From Phenylobacterium sp. (lineage in GTDB: Bacteria; Pseudomonadota; Alphaproteobacteria; Caulobacterales; Caulobacteraceae), in contig NZ_JAUYAF010000065.1 in assembly GCF_030693625.1 (NCBI RefSeq), positions 62,001 to 126,000 of the forward strand: a stretch of 64,000 bases of DNA. The letters are read 5' to 3'. Of this stretch, positions 34,782 to 44,144 are shown in pieces. The first letter of the stretch is position 1. Each line of letters opens with the position of its first letter. The notes under the pieces were generated by a model. It saw only the letters and a program-made list of their open reading frames with translations. It made no database searches and was not told the DNA's origin. A program made the position numbers and the translations under genes.

Positions 34782-34891
34782 CGAAATCTCCGGACGGCCG
34801 ACGGAACACTGCGGCAATGTCAGCGTTGGTTGGCTCAGTGAGTTGTGGCTAGCCCCTTCGTGGCCGCGCCGTTGCCCCCGGAGCCTGCTAA

Positions 34892-35563
34892 ATGCGTCTG
34901 CACCTTTCCGTCATTTCCGCAGCGTTCGTGTTGCTGACGCTCGGTCAACCCGCCTTCGCCGCGCCGCTGCCTCCGCCCGATAGTGCGCCGACGCGTGTGG
35001 GCGCCAGCGGCTATCGTATCGGCCCCGACGACAAGCTCGACATCAATGTCTTCCAGATCGCTGAGTTGAGCCGGACGGTCACCGTCGACTCCGGGGGGAA
35101 GGTCTTGCTGCCCCTGCTGGGCTCGCTTCAGGCGAGCGGCCGGACGCCAAGTGAACTCTCCGACGATATCGCCACCGCCTTGAAGAAGTCCTTCATGAAG
35201 GATCCGCAGGTGACGGTGTCGGTGAAGGAGGCGCAGAGCGAGCGCGTCACGGTCGATGGGGCTGTTGTCCAACCTGGCGTCTATCCTCTCACCGGCCGGA
35301 CGAGTTTGCTGCAGGCCGTCTCGCTGGCCAAGGGCCCTGATCCGCGCCTGGCGAACATCAAGCGCGTGGCGATTTTCCGCACCGTCGGCGGATCGCGTCG
35401 CAGCGCTTTCTATGATCTCGGGCAGGTGCGGAGCGGCAAGGCCGAGGATCCGGAAATCTACGGCAACGATATCGTCGTGGTCGACACCTCCGGCTCGAAG
35501 TCCTTCTTCCAGAATTTCCAGGGGTCGTTTGGCCTGTTGGGGATGCTCGTCCGCCCCTGGTGA
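34892..35563 (+). CDS. Polysaccharide export protein (Wza/ExoF-like outer membrane component)
   Basis: This 223-residue protein has a Sec signal peptide (hydrophobic 5-17, cleavage near PAFA-AP at about residue 23) and no lipobox cysteine. The Poly_export domain begins YRIGPDDKLDINVFQIAELS and continues through VLLPLLGSLQASGRTPSEL. An SLBB-like segment follows (VTVDGAVVQPGVYPLTG). It is short compared with E. coli Wza (379), like ExoF/GumB-type exporters. It should form the periplasm/outer-membrane channel that works with the Wzc-like protein encoded next, 164 bp downstream. Confidence 0.9.
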   Translation: MRLHLSVISAAFVLLTLGQPAFAAPLPPPDSAPTRVGASGYRIGPDDKLDINVFQIAELSRTVTVDSGGKVLLPLLGSLQASGRTPSELSDDIATALKKSFMKDPQVTVSVKEAQSERVTVDGAVVQPGVYPLTGRTSLLQAVSLAKGPDPRLANIKRVAIFRTVGGSRRSAFYDLGQVRSGKAEDPEIYGNDIVVVDTSGSKSFFQNFQGSFGLLGMLVRPW

Positions 35564-35727
35564 CCAAGCCGCCAAGCTTGGCCAAGTCCGGCGCACAGAC
35601 CTCTGCGAGCTCGACGAAAAGACTGACACACCACGCCGACCCACTTGGCCGCGTGCCTGATCTTGCTTGCTGGCTTTGACGCGCCAACCCGGTTGCTGAC
35701 CTCGAATTTGCGAAACACAGGCTTCCC

Positions 35728-37944
35728 ATGAACGCTATAATACCGGTCGCTGGTGCCGAACTGCCCGCCCATCCCGGCCCCTCATCGTTTCGTCCGACTG
35801 AACCCGAGCGTATGCGCCTGCGCCAATTGCTCGGCATCGTGCTGCAGCGCGCGCCCCTGGGTCTGGCGGTGGCTGCGGTCATCTTCGTCGTTGTGCTGGG
35901 GCTCTTCGCCCTACAGACACCCACCTATACGGCGGTCGGCTCGGTGGTGATCGATCCGAAACAACAGAATCTGACCGACACCTCCTTCCAGCAGGGCGGC
36001 CTGCCGCCGGACACCAGCGCGGTCGACACACAGGTGGAAATTCTGCGCTCGCCTGCCCTTGCCCAGGACGTGGTCAAGCGCCTGCGGCTGTACAATGACC
36101 CAGAGTTCAACCCGGCCATGGGACCTCGGTTCTTCGGCGCGATCCCGGGCCAAGAGCCGATCAACCAACCGGACGCGCGCACCCTGGCCAAGGTGACCAA
36201 CAACATGATGGCGCGAACCTGGGCGCGTCGGGCCGGCTTGACCTATGTCGTCCAGGTGGGGGTCAGCGCGGCGTCGCCCCAGAAGGCGGCGTTGATCACC
36301 AACACGATCCTCGAAACCTATCTGTCCCGCCAGCTCGACGAGAAGGTCGTCGCAGTCACCCGCGCCAACGCCCAGTTGGGCGCCAGCCTGGAAAAGATGC
36401 GCCAGGAAGCGGAATCCGCGGAGGCGCGGGTTCAACAGTACAAGAACGCCAACGGCCTGCTGAGCGCCGAAGGCGCCACCATGGCCGAGCAGGAAGTTTC
36501 CACGCTCAACCAGCAAGTGGCGATTTCAAAGGCCGATCATGCCGAGAAGGCCGCCCGTCTGGCGGCCGCCCTGGCCCAGCTTCGCAACGGCAGCGGCGGC
36601 GCTGATGTGGGCGCCGCGCTTGGGTCGGACACGGTCAAGGAACTCCGCAAGAAGGAGGCCGAGACCAGCATCCGCCTCGCCCAGCTGAAAGCAGACTTCA
36701 AGCCGGAGTATCCGGAGGTGCTGCGCACCCAGGCCCAGCTCGACGATATCCGCTCGCAGATCCAGGCAGAGATCAACCGCATCCTCTCCAGCATGCGGGC
36801 GGAATCCAGCGCCGCGGCGGGCCGCGAGGCCTCGCTGACCGGCAGTCGCGGAGCGGCGCAAGGGGGCTTGGCGTCCAACAGCCGGGCGCAGGTGGGGTTG
36901 CTGGCGATCCAGCAGCGTTCCGACGCGGCCAAGCAGATCTATGAGGCCTACCTGAATCGCGCCAAACAGGTCGCCGCCGAAGGCAGCCTGCAGGAATCCG
37001 ACGCGAAGATCAGTTCGCCCGCGACACTCCCCACGTCGCCCTCCTCTCCCAACATGAAGATCGCCGGGGTTCTGGCGCTTCTGGGGGCGCTCATCGCTGG
37101 AGCCGGCGCCATGCTGATGGCGGAGTTCTGGGACAAGCAGCTTCGCAGCCGGGCGGACGTCGAACGTGACCTTGGCGTGCCGTTCGCTGGCGTCCTGCCC
37201 GACTTCAGGTCGATCCAGCCCAAGGGCCTGCGCGGTCTGGAGGCCACGCCGGCGGAGTTCCTGCTCAACCACCCCTATTCCGGATTCGCCGAGGCTTTCC
37301 GCAACCTGCGCGCCTTCCTGATGATCTCGGCCCGCCGAGATGACGCCCGCCTGTTTGCGATCACCTCGGCGGTGCCGCGCGAAGGCAAGAGCCTGACCTC
37401 GCTTTGCCTGGCCAGAACCCTGGCTCTGTCAGGCGCGCGCGTCGCCCTCGTCGACTGTGACCTGCGCCAACGCGGCGTCAGCAAGCTGGTCGGAGATCGC
37501 GACATCGGCATCGTTGAAGTGGTCGAGAACGGTGTCTCGGTGCGCGAGGCGTTGATCCACGACCCCAAGACCAACCTCTTCATCCTGCCCGCGAGCGGCA
37601 AATCGGTGCCTCACGATCTGTTCTCCGACCCGAGGACCGACGCCGTCCTGCGCAGCCTGGCCAACCAATTTGATTACGTGATCCTGGACACCCCGCCCAT
37701 CCTGGGGGTGGCCGACGCCCGGATCCTCGCGGCCAAGGCCGACTTGGTGCTCTACATCGTCCAGTGGAACAAGACCCCCCTGCGCGCCGCCCAGTCGGCC
37801 GTGGAGATCCTCCACGACTGCGGGGCCAACGTCGCCGGCGCCTTGTTGACCAAGGTCGATGTGAAGGGGCAGGCACGCTACGGGTACGGGGACTCCAGCG
37901 ATTACTACGGCTACTTCAAGAACTATTACATCGCGGCGGCCTAG
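35728..37944 (+). CDS. Wzc/ExoP-like co-polymerase with BY-kinase domain
   Basis: This 738-residue protein has an N-terminal transmembrane helix (about 48-67), a periplasmic Wzz domain with long coiled coils (about 200-430), and a second transmembrane helix (about 450-468). The cytoplasmic tyrosine-kinase domain has Walker A (AVPREGKS), Walker A' (ALVDCDLR) and Walker B (VILDTPP). The tail is Tyr-rich (YGYGDSSDYYGYFKNYY), the usual autophosphorylation cluster. It controls chain length and export with the Wza-like protein. The GH16 gene starts 11 bp after the stop. A PPP-family phosphatase at 47.9 kb may act on the same cluster (inference). Confidence 0.93.
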   Translation: MNAIIPVAGAELPAHPGPSSFRPTEPERMRLRQLLGIVLQRAPLGLAVAAVIFVVVLGLFALQTPTYTAVGSVVIDPKQQNLTDTSFQQGGLPPDTSAVDTQVEILRSPALAQDVVKRLRLYNDPEFNPAMGPRFFGAIPGQEPINQPDARTLAKVTNNMMARTWARRAGLTYVVQVGVSAASPQKAALITNTILETYLSRQLDEKVVAVTRANAQLGASLEKMRQEAESAEARVQQYKNANGLLSAEGATMAEQEVSTLNQQVAISKADHAEKAARLAAALAQLRNGSGGADVGAALGSDTVKELRKKEAETSIRLAQLKADFKPEYPEVLRTQAQLDDIRSQIQAEINRILSSMRAESSAAAGREASLTGSRGAAQGGLASNSRAQVGLLAIQQRSDAAKQIYEAYLNRAKQVAAEGSLQESDAKISSPATLPTSPSSPNMKIAGVLALLGALIAGAGAMLMAEFWDKQLRSRADVERDLGVPFAGVLPDFRSIQPKGLRGLEATPAEFLLNHPYSGFAEAFRNLRAFLMISARRDDARLFAITSAVPREGKSLTSLCLARTLALSGARVALVDCDLRQRGVSKLVGDRDIGIVEVVENGVSVREALIHDPKTNLFILPASGKSVPHDLFSDPRTDAVLRSLANQFDYVILDTPPILGVADARILAAKADLVLYIVQWNKTPLRAAQSAVEILHDCGANVAGALLTKVDVKGQARYGYGDSSDYYGYFKNYYIAAA

Positions 37945-37955
37945 GCGCAGACGCG

Positions 37956-38891
37956 ATGCTGCTCCGTTCCGCTTCTCTCTCGTGCGCACGCCTCGACGCC
38001 AGAATCCTAGCCTGTTTCGTGGCGGGTGCGATCATGGCCGCCTGCGCGCCGGCTCGCAGCGCGCCTCTCGAGGCGACACCTGACGGTCGCCGCCTGGCGC
38101 TCGCCTTTTTCGACGATTTCGACAGCTTCCGGCCGTGGAGTGGCGGGTCGGGCGTATGGCGGACCACGTTTCGGGACGGTCAGGCGGAGGACGACTACGA
38201 CCTGCGAACCCTGAAATGGAACAAGGAACTGCAGCTATACGTCGACCCCGGCATGCGCGCCCACCCCGGTGAGCACAACACCGTGTCCGACCAGGCCAAG
38301 GGGGCCTCGGCCCTCGCCGGCCGGCCCTTAGGGCTGAACCCGTTCAGTGTCCGTGGAGGCGCGTTGCATATCACCACGGACCGCACACCCACGCGCCTGC
38401 AGGATCAGCTCGGAGGCTTCAAGTATACCTCCGGCCTGATCACCACTCAGCCGACCTTCAGTCAGACCTATGGGTACTTCGAGATGAGAGCCCTCCTGCC
38501 CGCAGGCAAGGGGATCTGGCCCGCCTTCTGGCTCTTGCCGAGTGATTTCGACTGGCCGCCTGAAATTGATGTCATGGAAAGTGTGGGCGACCCCGCGAAG
38601 GTCTTTGTCACGTCCCATTCCAAGGCCGCAAAAAGCACCGGGACAGAGGTGTCGGTGACGCCAGGCGAGTTCCACACCTACGCGGTCAGTTGGGACCGTG
38701 ACCTTCTGATCTGGTATGTCGATGGACAGGAGGTTCGTCGCCAGCCGACCCCGATGGATATGCACAAGCCGATGTACCTTCTGGCCAACACGGCCATCGG
38801 AGGCGATTGGGCTGGCGCTCCTGACGCAACCACGCCGTTTCCAGCCCAGTTCGTAATCGACTACATCCGCGCTTACAGGTTCGCGCCGTGA
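37956..38891 (+). CDS. Sec-exported GH16 glycanase (ExoK-like)
   Basis: This 311-residue protein has an N-terminal signal with hydrophobic stretch 17-29. It is followed by either a lipobox-like MAAC (Cys30) or a signal peptidase I site near residue 36. The single GH16 domain has catalytic Glu203-Ile-Asp205-Val-Met-Glu208 and the flanking QTYGYFEMRALLP and WPAFWLLP strands shared with the three RTX paralogues. It has no RTX repeats. Position inside the polysaccharide operon, coupled to the polymerase gene by a 4-bp overlap, matches ExoK of the rhizobial exo cluster. It likely cleaves the nascent or periplasmic polymer. Confidence 0.9.
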   Translation: MLLRSASLSCARLDARILACFVAGAIMAACAPARSAPLEATPDGRRLALAFFDDFDSFRPWSGGSGVWRTTFRDGQAEDDYDLRTLKWNKELQLYVDPGMRAHPGEHNTVSDQAKGASALAGRPLGLNPFSVRGGALHITTDRTPTRLQDQLGGFKYTSGLITTQPTFSQTYGYFEMRALLPAGKGIWPAFWLLPSDFDWPPEIDVMESVGDPAKVFVTSHSKAAKSTGTEVSVTPGEFHTYAVSWDRDLLIWYVDGQEVRRQPTPMDMHKPMYLLANTAIGGDWAGAPDATTPFPAQFVIDYIRAYRFAP

Positions 38892-40387
38892 GCAGCTGGG
38901 GAAACGAGACCCGGGCGCCCGTTCTGTACGGGCGCCTGCGGCCAGGAGTAGGTCCGGCGGCAGATCCTGAATGGCGGCGCTACCGCGGAGCGTCGCAGGC
39001 CGTGATCGACCAGGACGCGCCCGAGCGCCCATCTGGACTTCGCATCGGTCGGCTCACGCTTGACGCCAACGGCTTGTTCGCTCTGGCCATCTTCCTGCCG
39101 CTGCTCTTCATCGTGCAGCTGGCGACCCTGGGGGCCGCCTTTGTCGCCGCCCTGACGCCGATCTATCTCTTCGTCCGTCGCAAGGGGCTGGTCCGCGCAC
39201 TGCTGCCGCGCGCCTTCCTCCTGATCGTGCCGGCGTTCGCCATGTTGTCGGTGCTCTGGTCGGAAGCGCCGCGAGAGACCTTCCGCTTCGCCGCCCAACT
39301 CGGGCTGACCGCGCTCGCGGGCCTGCTGCTGTCATCGGCTCCCCGCCAGGAGACGGTGATCCGCGGCATGACCCTGGCCTTCTTCACCTATGTCGCGGTG
39401 GCGGTCTTGGCCGGCGGCCGAGTGGGCATCGGCGTCGGCACCGGGGGCGAGGCGCTGGCCGGCCTGACCGAGAGCAAGAACCTGCTCGGCGACATCGCCT
39501 CAACCGGCCTGCTGGTCTCGATGGCGGCGGTCATGATGGCGATCCGCAGCCGCAGCTGGACCTGGGTCGCCATCGGCGGCCTCGCCATGGGCCTTGACCT
39601 CTATGCGGTGGTCGCGGCGCGTTCGGCTGGTGCGCTTCTCGGTCTCGGCATGGGGGTTGGGGCGATGTGCGCCCTGACGCCCCTCACCAAGGTCGGGCCC
39701 CTCCTGCGTGGCTGGCTCACCGGGGCGGTGGCCCTTTGCCTGCTCGCCGGCGGCCTGGGTTACCGAACCATCGTCGCCGGAATGATCAACCTGGGGGCCG
39801 ATCTCTTCGACAAGGATCCGACGCTCACCGGAAGAACCTACCTGTGGTACCGGGCCGCTGACCTGATCCACGAGAAGCCCATGCTGGGTCGCGGCTACTA
39901 TGCCTTCTGGCGTCAGGGGAACACCGACGCCGAAGGCCTCTGGCGTTATTTCGGGATCGAAAGCCGCGGAGGCTTCACCTTCCACAACACCCTCGTCGAC
40001 ATCCTGGTCACGTTGGGATGGCTGGGAGTGGTGGTGATCGCCGTGGTGGTGCTGATCGCGATGGCGGCCATCCTTCGCCGCTTCGTGGCGCGCCCCGACC
40101 TGTCGCTGGTCTTCTGGATCAGCATTCTCCTCTACCAGATGGCGCGCACGCCGATCGAGACAATCGGGATCGCGCCCTTCTACTTCTCGACGGTCCTGAC
40201 CTTCGGCGCGCTGGGGGCGGCGTTCGGCGGGGTTCGTCAGGTCACCGTGGCCCGACGGCGTCCGGTCGTGAGGCGCCCGGTGCTGCAACTTCGCGCCTGG
40301 GAGGTGGACCGCACGGGCCACGGCCGGGCAGGTCGCGATGGCGCCGCTGGGGGCTCGATCTGGCGGCCGCCTCAGCCCACGCCATGA
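38888..40387 (+). CDS. O-antigen ligase/polymerase family protein (Wzy/ExoQ-like)
   Basis: This 499-residue membrane protein has about ten or more hydrophobic helices. The conserved region LTGRTYLWYRAADLIHEKPMLGRGY followed by SRGGFTFHNTLVDILVTLGWLG is the large periplasmic loop of the O-antigen ligase/polymerase family, with Arg and His residues expected to bind the lipid carrier. It should join repeat units outside the inner membrane. The GTG start overlaps the GH16 stop by 4 bp (GTGA). The Arg/Pro-rich C-terminal tail overlaps the flippase ATG by 4 bp. Confidence 0.88.
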   Translation: MSSWGNETRAPVLYGRLRPGVGPAADPEWRRYRGASQAVIDQDAPERPSGLRIGRLTLDANGLFALAIFLPLLFIVQLATLGAAFVAALTPIYLFVRRKGLVRALLPRAFLLIVPAFAMLSVLWSEAPRETFRFAAQLGLTALAGLLLSSAPRQETVIRGMTLAFFTYVAVAVLAGGRVGIGVGTGGEALAGLTESKNLLGDIASTGLLVSMAAVMMAIRSRSWTWVAIGGLAMGLDLYAVVAARSAGALLGLGMGVGAMCALTPLTKVGPLLRGWLTGAVALCLLAGGLGYRTIVAGMINLGADLFDKDPTLTGRTYLWYRAADLIHEKPMLGRGYYAFWRQGNTDAEGLWRYFGIESRGGFTFHNTLVDILVTLGWLGVVVIAVVVLIAMAAILRRFVARPDLSLVFWISILLYQMARTPIETIGIAPFYFSTVLTFGALGAAFGGVRQVTVARRRPVVRRPVLQLRAWEVDRTGHGRAGRDGAAGGSIWRPPQPTP

Positions 40388-41922
40388 GTCCGCCCGCCGG
40401 GGCCGAACCCTCACCCCTGGCGTCGCGCAAGCCCCGCCTTCACCGCACCTCCTTCGGCGCCCTCGCCCTCACCGCGGCCAGCAGCCTGCGACTGCTGTTG
40501 CAACTCGCCCTGCTGCCAATCCTGGCCCGCCTGGTGGGACCTGCCGAATATGGGCTGGTGGCCCTGGCGATGCCGTTCATTCTGCTGGCCAACGTGCTGT
40601 CGGACGGCGGCATGGGCTACGCGCTCGGCCGGCGCGCCCAGGCCAGCCGGGAGTTGGAGTCGACCGTCTTCTGGCTGACCGCCGGGCTCGGCGCCGCGCT
40701 CGCCCTCGCCTGCTGCCTCGCCGCCCTGCCCATGGGGGCGATCCTGCAGCAGCCGCGGTTACCGGCGCTGATCATGGCCCTCAGCCCGATCCTCTTCATG
40801 AACGGGCTCACGGCGGTCTCGAACGGGCGGATCATCCGCGAGGGGCGCTTCGCGGTGTTTGCGGTGGGGGACGTGATCTCCACGATCCTGGGCGCGGCGA
40901 CCGCCTTGGCCGCCGCGATGAACGGCTGGGGCGCCTGGAGCCTGGTCGCGCAACAGCTTGTGCTGTGGGGCGCCAAGCTTGTCTGGGTGACCGTCAACGG
41001 CCGCGCGGAGATCGGCTTCCATTGCAGGTTCGAGGAGGCCCGGGGCCTCCTGGCGTTCGGCGGCAGCACCATCGGGGCGATCCTCGCCGACTTTGTGGCG
41101 CGCAACCTCGATAGCCTGATCGTCGGAGGCGTGCTCGGCGTTTCGGCCCTGGGCTACTACGCCATGGCCTACCAGATCGTCCGCGCGCCAGACATGCTGA
41201 TCTCGGGGCCGCTCTATCTGTACATCTTCACCGCGGTGGCGCGAGCGGCCGGCGACCCCAGCGGCCAGTCGGCGCGGGTCCTGGCCATCGCCGGCCTGCG
41301 GCTCGGCGCGGTCGCCCTTGCCCCCCTGTTCTGCGGGCTCGCCCTGGTGGCGGACCTGGCGGTCGCGCTGGTGCTCGGCCCCAAGTGGCTGGGCTCGGTC
41401 GGGGCGCTGCAGTTCCTGGCCATAGCGGGCTTCTTCTTCTGCATGTTCTCCATCCTCAGCACGACGGCGATGGGCCTGGGGCGTTCACGCCTGCAGCTGG
41501 GCATGTCGATCATCCTGGCGATCGTCTGCGTCCTTGTCGTCGCGGTCAGTGTGCGGTTCGGCCTGCGGGCCGTGGCGGCGGCCCTGGCGGCCGGGATCGC
41601 GGGGGTGTGGGCGCTCTATGTTGTCCGCCTCGCCCGCGACCTGACCCTGCCCGCTCCAAGACTTCTGGCGGCCTTGGCGCCCGCGGCGACGGCCACCGCC
41701 GTGATGGCCGCTGTGGCCTTAGCCACGCGCATGCTGCTCGGTCAGGAGCTCGCGCTGGTGGTGTTCGGGGCGACAGTCGCCACGGCTGCGATAAGCTATG
41801 GCGCGGTCATATTCGTCTTTCGTGGCCAGCTCCTGCAGGACGCCCGCGCCTTCGCAAGCGCTCAGTCCGACGGCCCGCCGCCTGCGGCCGACGCCGCACC
41901 GCGTCTCCAAGGCGCGGCCTAA
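40384..41922 (+). CDS. Oligosaccharide flippase (Wzx/ExoT-like, MOP superfamily)
   Basis: This 512-residue protein has about 12-14 hydrophobic helices. The N-terminal SSLRLLLQLALLPILARLVGPAEYGLVALAMPF and the central FGGSTIGAILADFVARNLDSLIVG are typical of the WzxC/polysaccharide synthase family that flips lipid-linked repeat units across the inner membrane. The ATG at 40384 overlaps the polymerase stop (ATGA). It is the last gene of the plus-strand operon and converges with a 4-bp overlap on the GT2 gene that follows. Confidence 0.9.
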   Translation: MSPPAGAEPSPLASRKPRLHRTSFGALALTAASSLRLLLQLALLPILARLVGPAEYGLVALAMPFILLANVLSDGGMGYALGRRAQASRELESTVFWLTAGLGAALALACCLAALPMGAILQQPRLPALIMALSPILFMNGLTAVSNGRIIREGRFAVFAVGDVISTILGAATALAAAMNGWGAWSLVAQQLVLWGAKLVWVTVNGRAEIGFHCRFEEARGLLAFGGSTIGAILADFVARNLDSLIVGGVLGVSALGYYAMAYQIVRAPDMLISGPLYLYIFTAVARAAGDPSGQSARVLAIAGLRLGAVALAPLFCGLALVADLAVALVLGPKWLGSVGALQFLAIAGFFFCMFSILSTTAMGLGRSRLQLGMSIILAIVCVLVVAVSVRFGLRAVAAALAAGIAGVWALYVVRLARDLTLPAPRLLAALAPAATATAVMAAVALATRMLLGQELALVVFGATVATAAISYGAVIFVFRGQLLQDARAFASAQSDGPPPAADAAPRLQGAA

Positions 41923-42905
41923 CGCGACATGGGTTTCAGCACCAGCGTGCGGCAGGTGGCCGAGAGGCGTGTCCAGAGCCGCCGGACGCGCACCCTCACG
42001 GGCAGGGTCAGCAGGGGCCATGACCGGGGCTGTCGCAGACTGAGCACCAACCCTGCGCGCAGATCCCCACGCTTGAGGGCGCAGATGATCGTGTCGTAGG
42101 CCAGCGCGGTTTCCAGAGAGCGCCGACGTCGCTGCTGGGCGCGTCGTACCTGTGGTGGGTGGGCCGCGAGGCCCGCTTCAAATTCGGCGTCGGCCGCCAT
42201 CATCTGCACGAGATGATCGCCCCGCATCACCGCGGAAATCGAGGCGCCGTGCTTGCGGTACCCATAGAGCGCCGGCGGCGTGAACCGTAGTCGGGCGCCG
42301 CGCGCCATCAAGCTGAGGACCAGGTCATAGTCCTCGCCGATCTTCAGGTTCTCGCGGTAGCGCAGTGGCCCCAGCTTGTCAGAATTGAACATCGGCTTGA
42401 GGTAACCAAGCCCCGGTCGGGGTGCGTACATCCGGCTGCTGGTGATGTAATCGGCCAGGGTGACCCAGCGCGGGTCCGCATAGGCCTGACCGTTCAGGAG
42501 GGGTTGGCCGGTCGGGTCAACCGCGCTGAACACGCGCAGGTTGTCGACCACGATGTCGGCGTCGTTGGACCGCGCCTCGGCGAGCAGACGCTCCAGGCGA
42601 TCGGGCTCCATCAGGTCATCGCTGTCGAAGACCGCGACCCAGGCGCCGCGGGCCGCGGCGAGAGCTCGATTGCGCGCCATCGCGGGTCCGCCGTTGACCG
42701 CCGCCGGCAGGACCCGAACGCGAGAGTCGCCGCCGCAGGCCGCGGCGATCACCGCAAGGCTGTCGTCCGTGGAGGCGTCGTCGGCGATGATCCACTCGAA
42801 CGCCGCCAGCGTCTGGCCGAGCACCGAACGCGCCGCGGCGGCGAGGAACGCCGCGCCGTTGTGGTTTGCGGTGATGATCGAGACCAGCGGCCGCTCGTCT
42901 GCCAT
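41919..42905 (-). CDS. Glycosyltransferase family 2
   Basis: This 328-residue GT-A enzyme shows LVSIITANHNGAAFLAAAARS, the donor-site IADDASTDDS, and the metal-binding WVAVFDSDDLMEPDRL. IGEDYDLVLSLMARGARL probably carries the acidic acceptor residue. The C-terminal part is basic and probably membrane-associated. It lies 7 bp after the next upstream GT2 gene on the minus strand, so three glycosyltransferase genes appear to form one transcript. Confidence 0.9.
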   Translation of the reverse strand: MADERPLVSIITANHNGAAFLAAAARSVLGQTLAAFEWIIADDASTDDSLAVIAAACGGDSRVRVLPAAVNGGPAMARNRALAAARGAWVAVFDSDDLMEPDRLERLLAEARSNDADIVVDNLRVFSAVDPTGQPLLNGQAYADPRWVTLADYITSSRMYAPRPGLGYLKPMFNSDKLGPLRYRENLKIGEDYDLVLSLMARGARLRFTPPALYGYRKHGASISAVMRGDHLVQMMAADAEFEAGLAAHPPQVRRAQQRRRRSLETALAYDTIICALKRGDLRAGLVLSLRQPRSWPLLTLPVRVRVRRLWTRLSATCRTLVLKPMSR

Positions 42906-42912
42906 GGAGAGC

Positions 42913-44040
42913 CTAGCCGCCCGGACGCGCAGCGGAGAGGCGTGCGCGCAGCAGCGCGACCCAGAAACCGGCCGACCAGGCCAGATGCATGATCATGGCG
43001 GGCAGTCCAGACAGGGCCGAGGCAGCGTCGCGGCGACGAAGTCCGAGCGCCAATCCATAGGTCAGGGAGAGACCCGCCCAGGCGACCGCCGGCAGCGCCA
43101 GGGGCCACGCCCAAGGCGCGGCGGCGGCCAGGATGATCGCCGGCGCAACGGCGAGCGGCAGCGCCTGACGAAGTCGGAGCCGGGTGCGGTGCTTCAGGAC
43201 GGTGCGCGCCCGGCCAATTCCATAATTGAAGTACTGACGCCACAGGGCCCGCGGGCTGCTGCGGGGGTGATAGACGATCTGCGCCTTGTCGGTCAGCCAG
43301 ATGCGCCCGCCCTGGCGAACAAGACGGATGTCGAGTTCCGCATCCTCGTTGTGACTGAAGCTCTCGTCATACCCCCCCGCAGCGTGGAACGCGGCCAGGC
43401 TGAACAGGGCATGATGACCGTGATCGACCCAGGCTGCGGCGCCTCCGTTGCGGTGGGCTGATCCACCGGCTCCCAGTCGCGAATTCTGCGCCGCCGCCAC
43501 CGCCCGCTGGAAGTAGCCGGTCCCCTGGGTGTCCATGCCCACCACCACCGAGGTCGCCTCCGTACGGCGCGCCTCGGCGATCAGCGTCGATACGTAGTTC
43601 GGCGGATACTCCGCATGGGCGTCAACGCGGACCAGCCAGGTTGTTCCCGGCTCGGCGCCCAAGGCCGCCAGGTTCACGCCCGCGCCCTGCAGGCGCTTTG
43701 GATTGGGCAGGAGGCGGATACGGTCATCCTGCGCCGCGAGGCGTCGAACAATCTCCAGGCAGCCATCCGTGGATCCGCCGTCGGCGACCACGACGAGCGG
43801 GCGCTTCAGCCCATCGTCCTGGAGAATTGCGGCGATGACGTCGGCGATGATCGGCGCCTCGTTCAGACAGGGGATAACGATCAGTGCCTGATCCGCCGTG
43901 GCCGTGTTCAAGCCTGACCACGAGCCACTGTCCGACGGACGCCCTTTGGAGACCCGCACCCTTCGACTCGGCGGGCGCTCGGTCAGGACATCCGATCTCC
44001 GGTCAAGACGCGCCGTAGCGTCTGGATTGGCGTTTTGCAT
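42913..44040 (-). CDS. Glycosyltransferase family 2 with C-terminal membrane helices (ExoA-like)
   Basis: This protein of about 375 residues has a GT-A domain with ALIVIPCLNEAPIIADVIAAI, VVADGGSTDG, the metal motif VRVDAHAEYPPNY, and FSHNEDAELDIRLVRQGGRI. Two or three hydrophobic helices close the C-terminus. This form matches succinoglycan ExoA-type membrane-bound glucosyltransferases. The frame opens at 44091, but ATG 44040 with GGTGAGA upstream removes a poorly conserved basic leader. About 50 polar residues still precede the domain. Confidence 0.88.
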   Translation of the reverse strand: MQNANPDATARLDRRSDVLTERPPSRRVRVSKGRPSDSGSWSGLNTATADQALIVIPCLNEAPIIADVIAAILQDDGLKRPLVVVADGGSTDGCLEIVRRLAAQDDRIRLLPNPKRLQGAGVNLAALGAEPGTTWLVRVDAHAEYPPNYVSTLIAEARRTEATSVVVGMDTQGTGYFQRAVAAAQNSRLGAGGSAHRNGGAAAWVDHGHHALFSLAAFHAAGGYDESFSHNEDAELDIRLVRQGGRIWLTDKAQIVYHPRSSPRALWRQYFNYGIGRARTVLKHRTRLRLRQALPLAVAPAIILAAAAPWAWPLALPAVAWAGLSLTYGLALGLRRRDAASALSGLPAMIMHLAWSAGFWVALLRARLSAARPGG

Positions 44041-44144
44041 GCGATAAAGTCTCACCGTCGCCGTGGCCCACGAAGGGCTGGCACGTCCCAACAGGGGAAG
44101 CCCTGGATCGTCCTAGGGTTCCGCTTGCTGTCGGGTTTTGGCTC

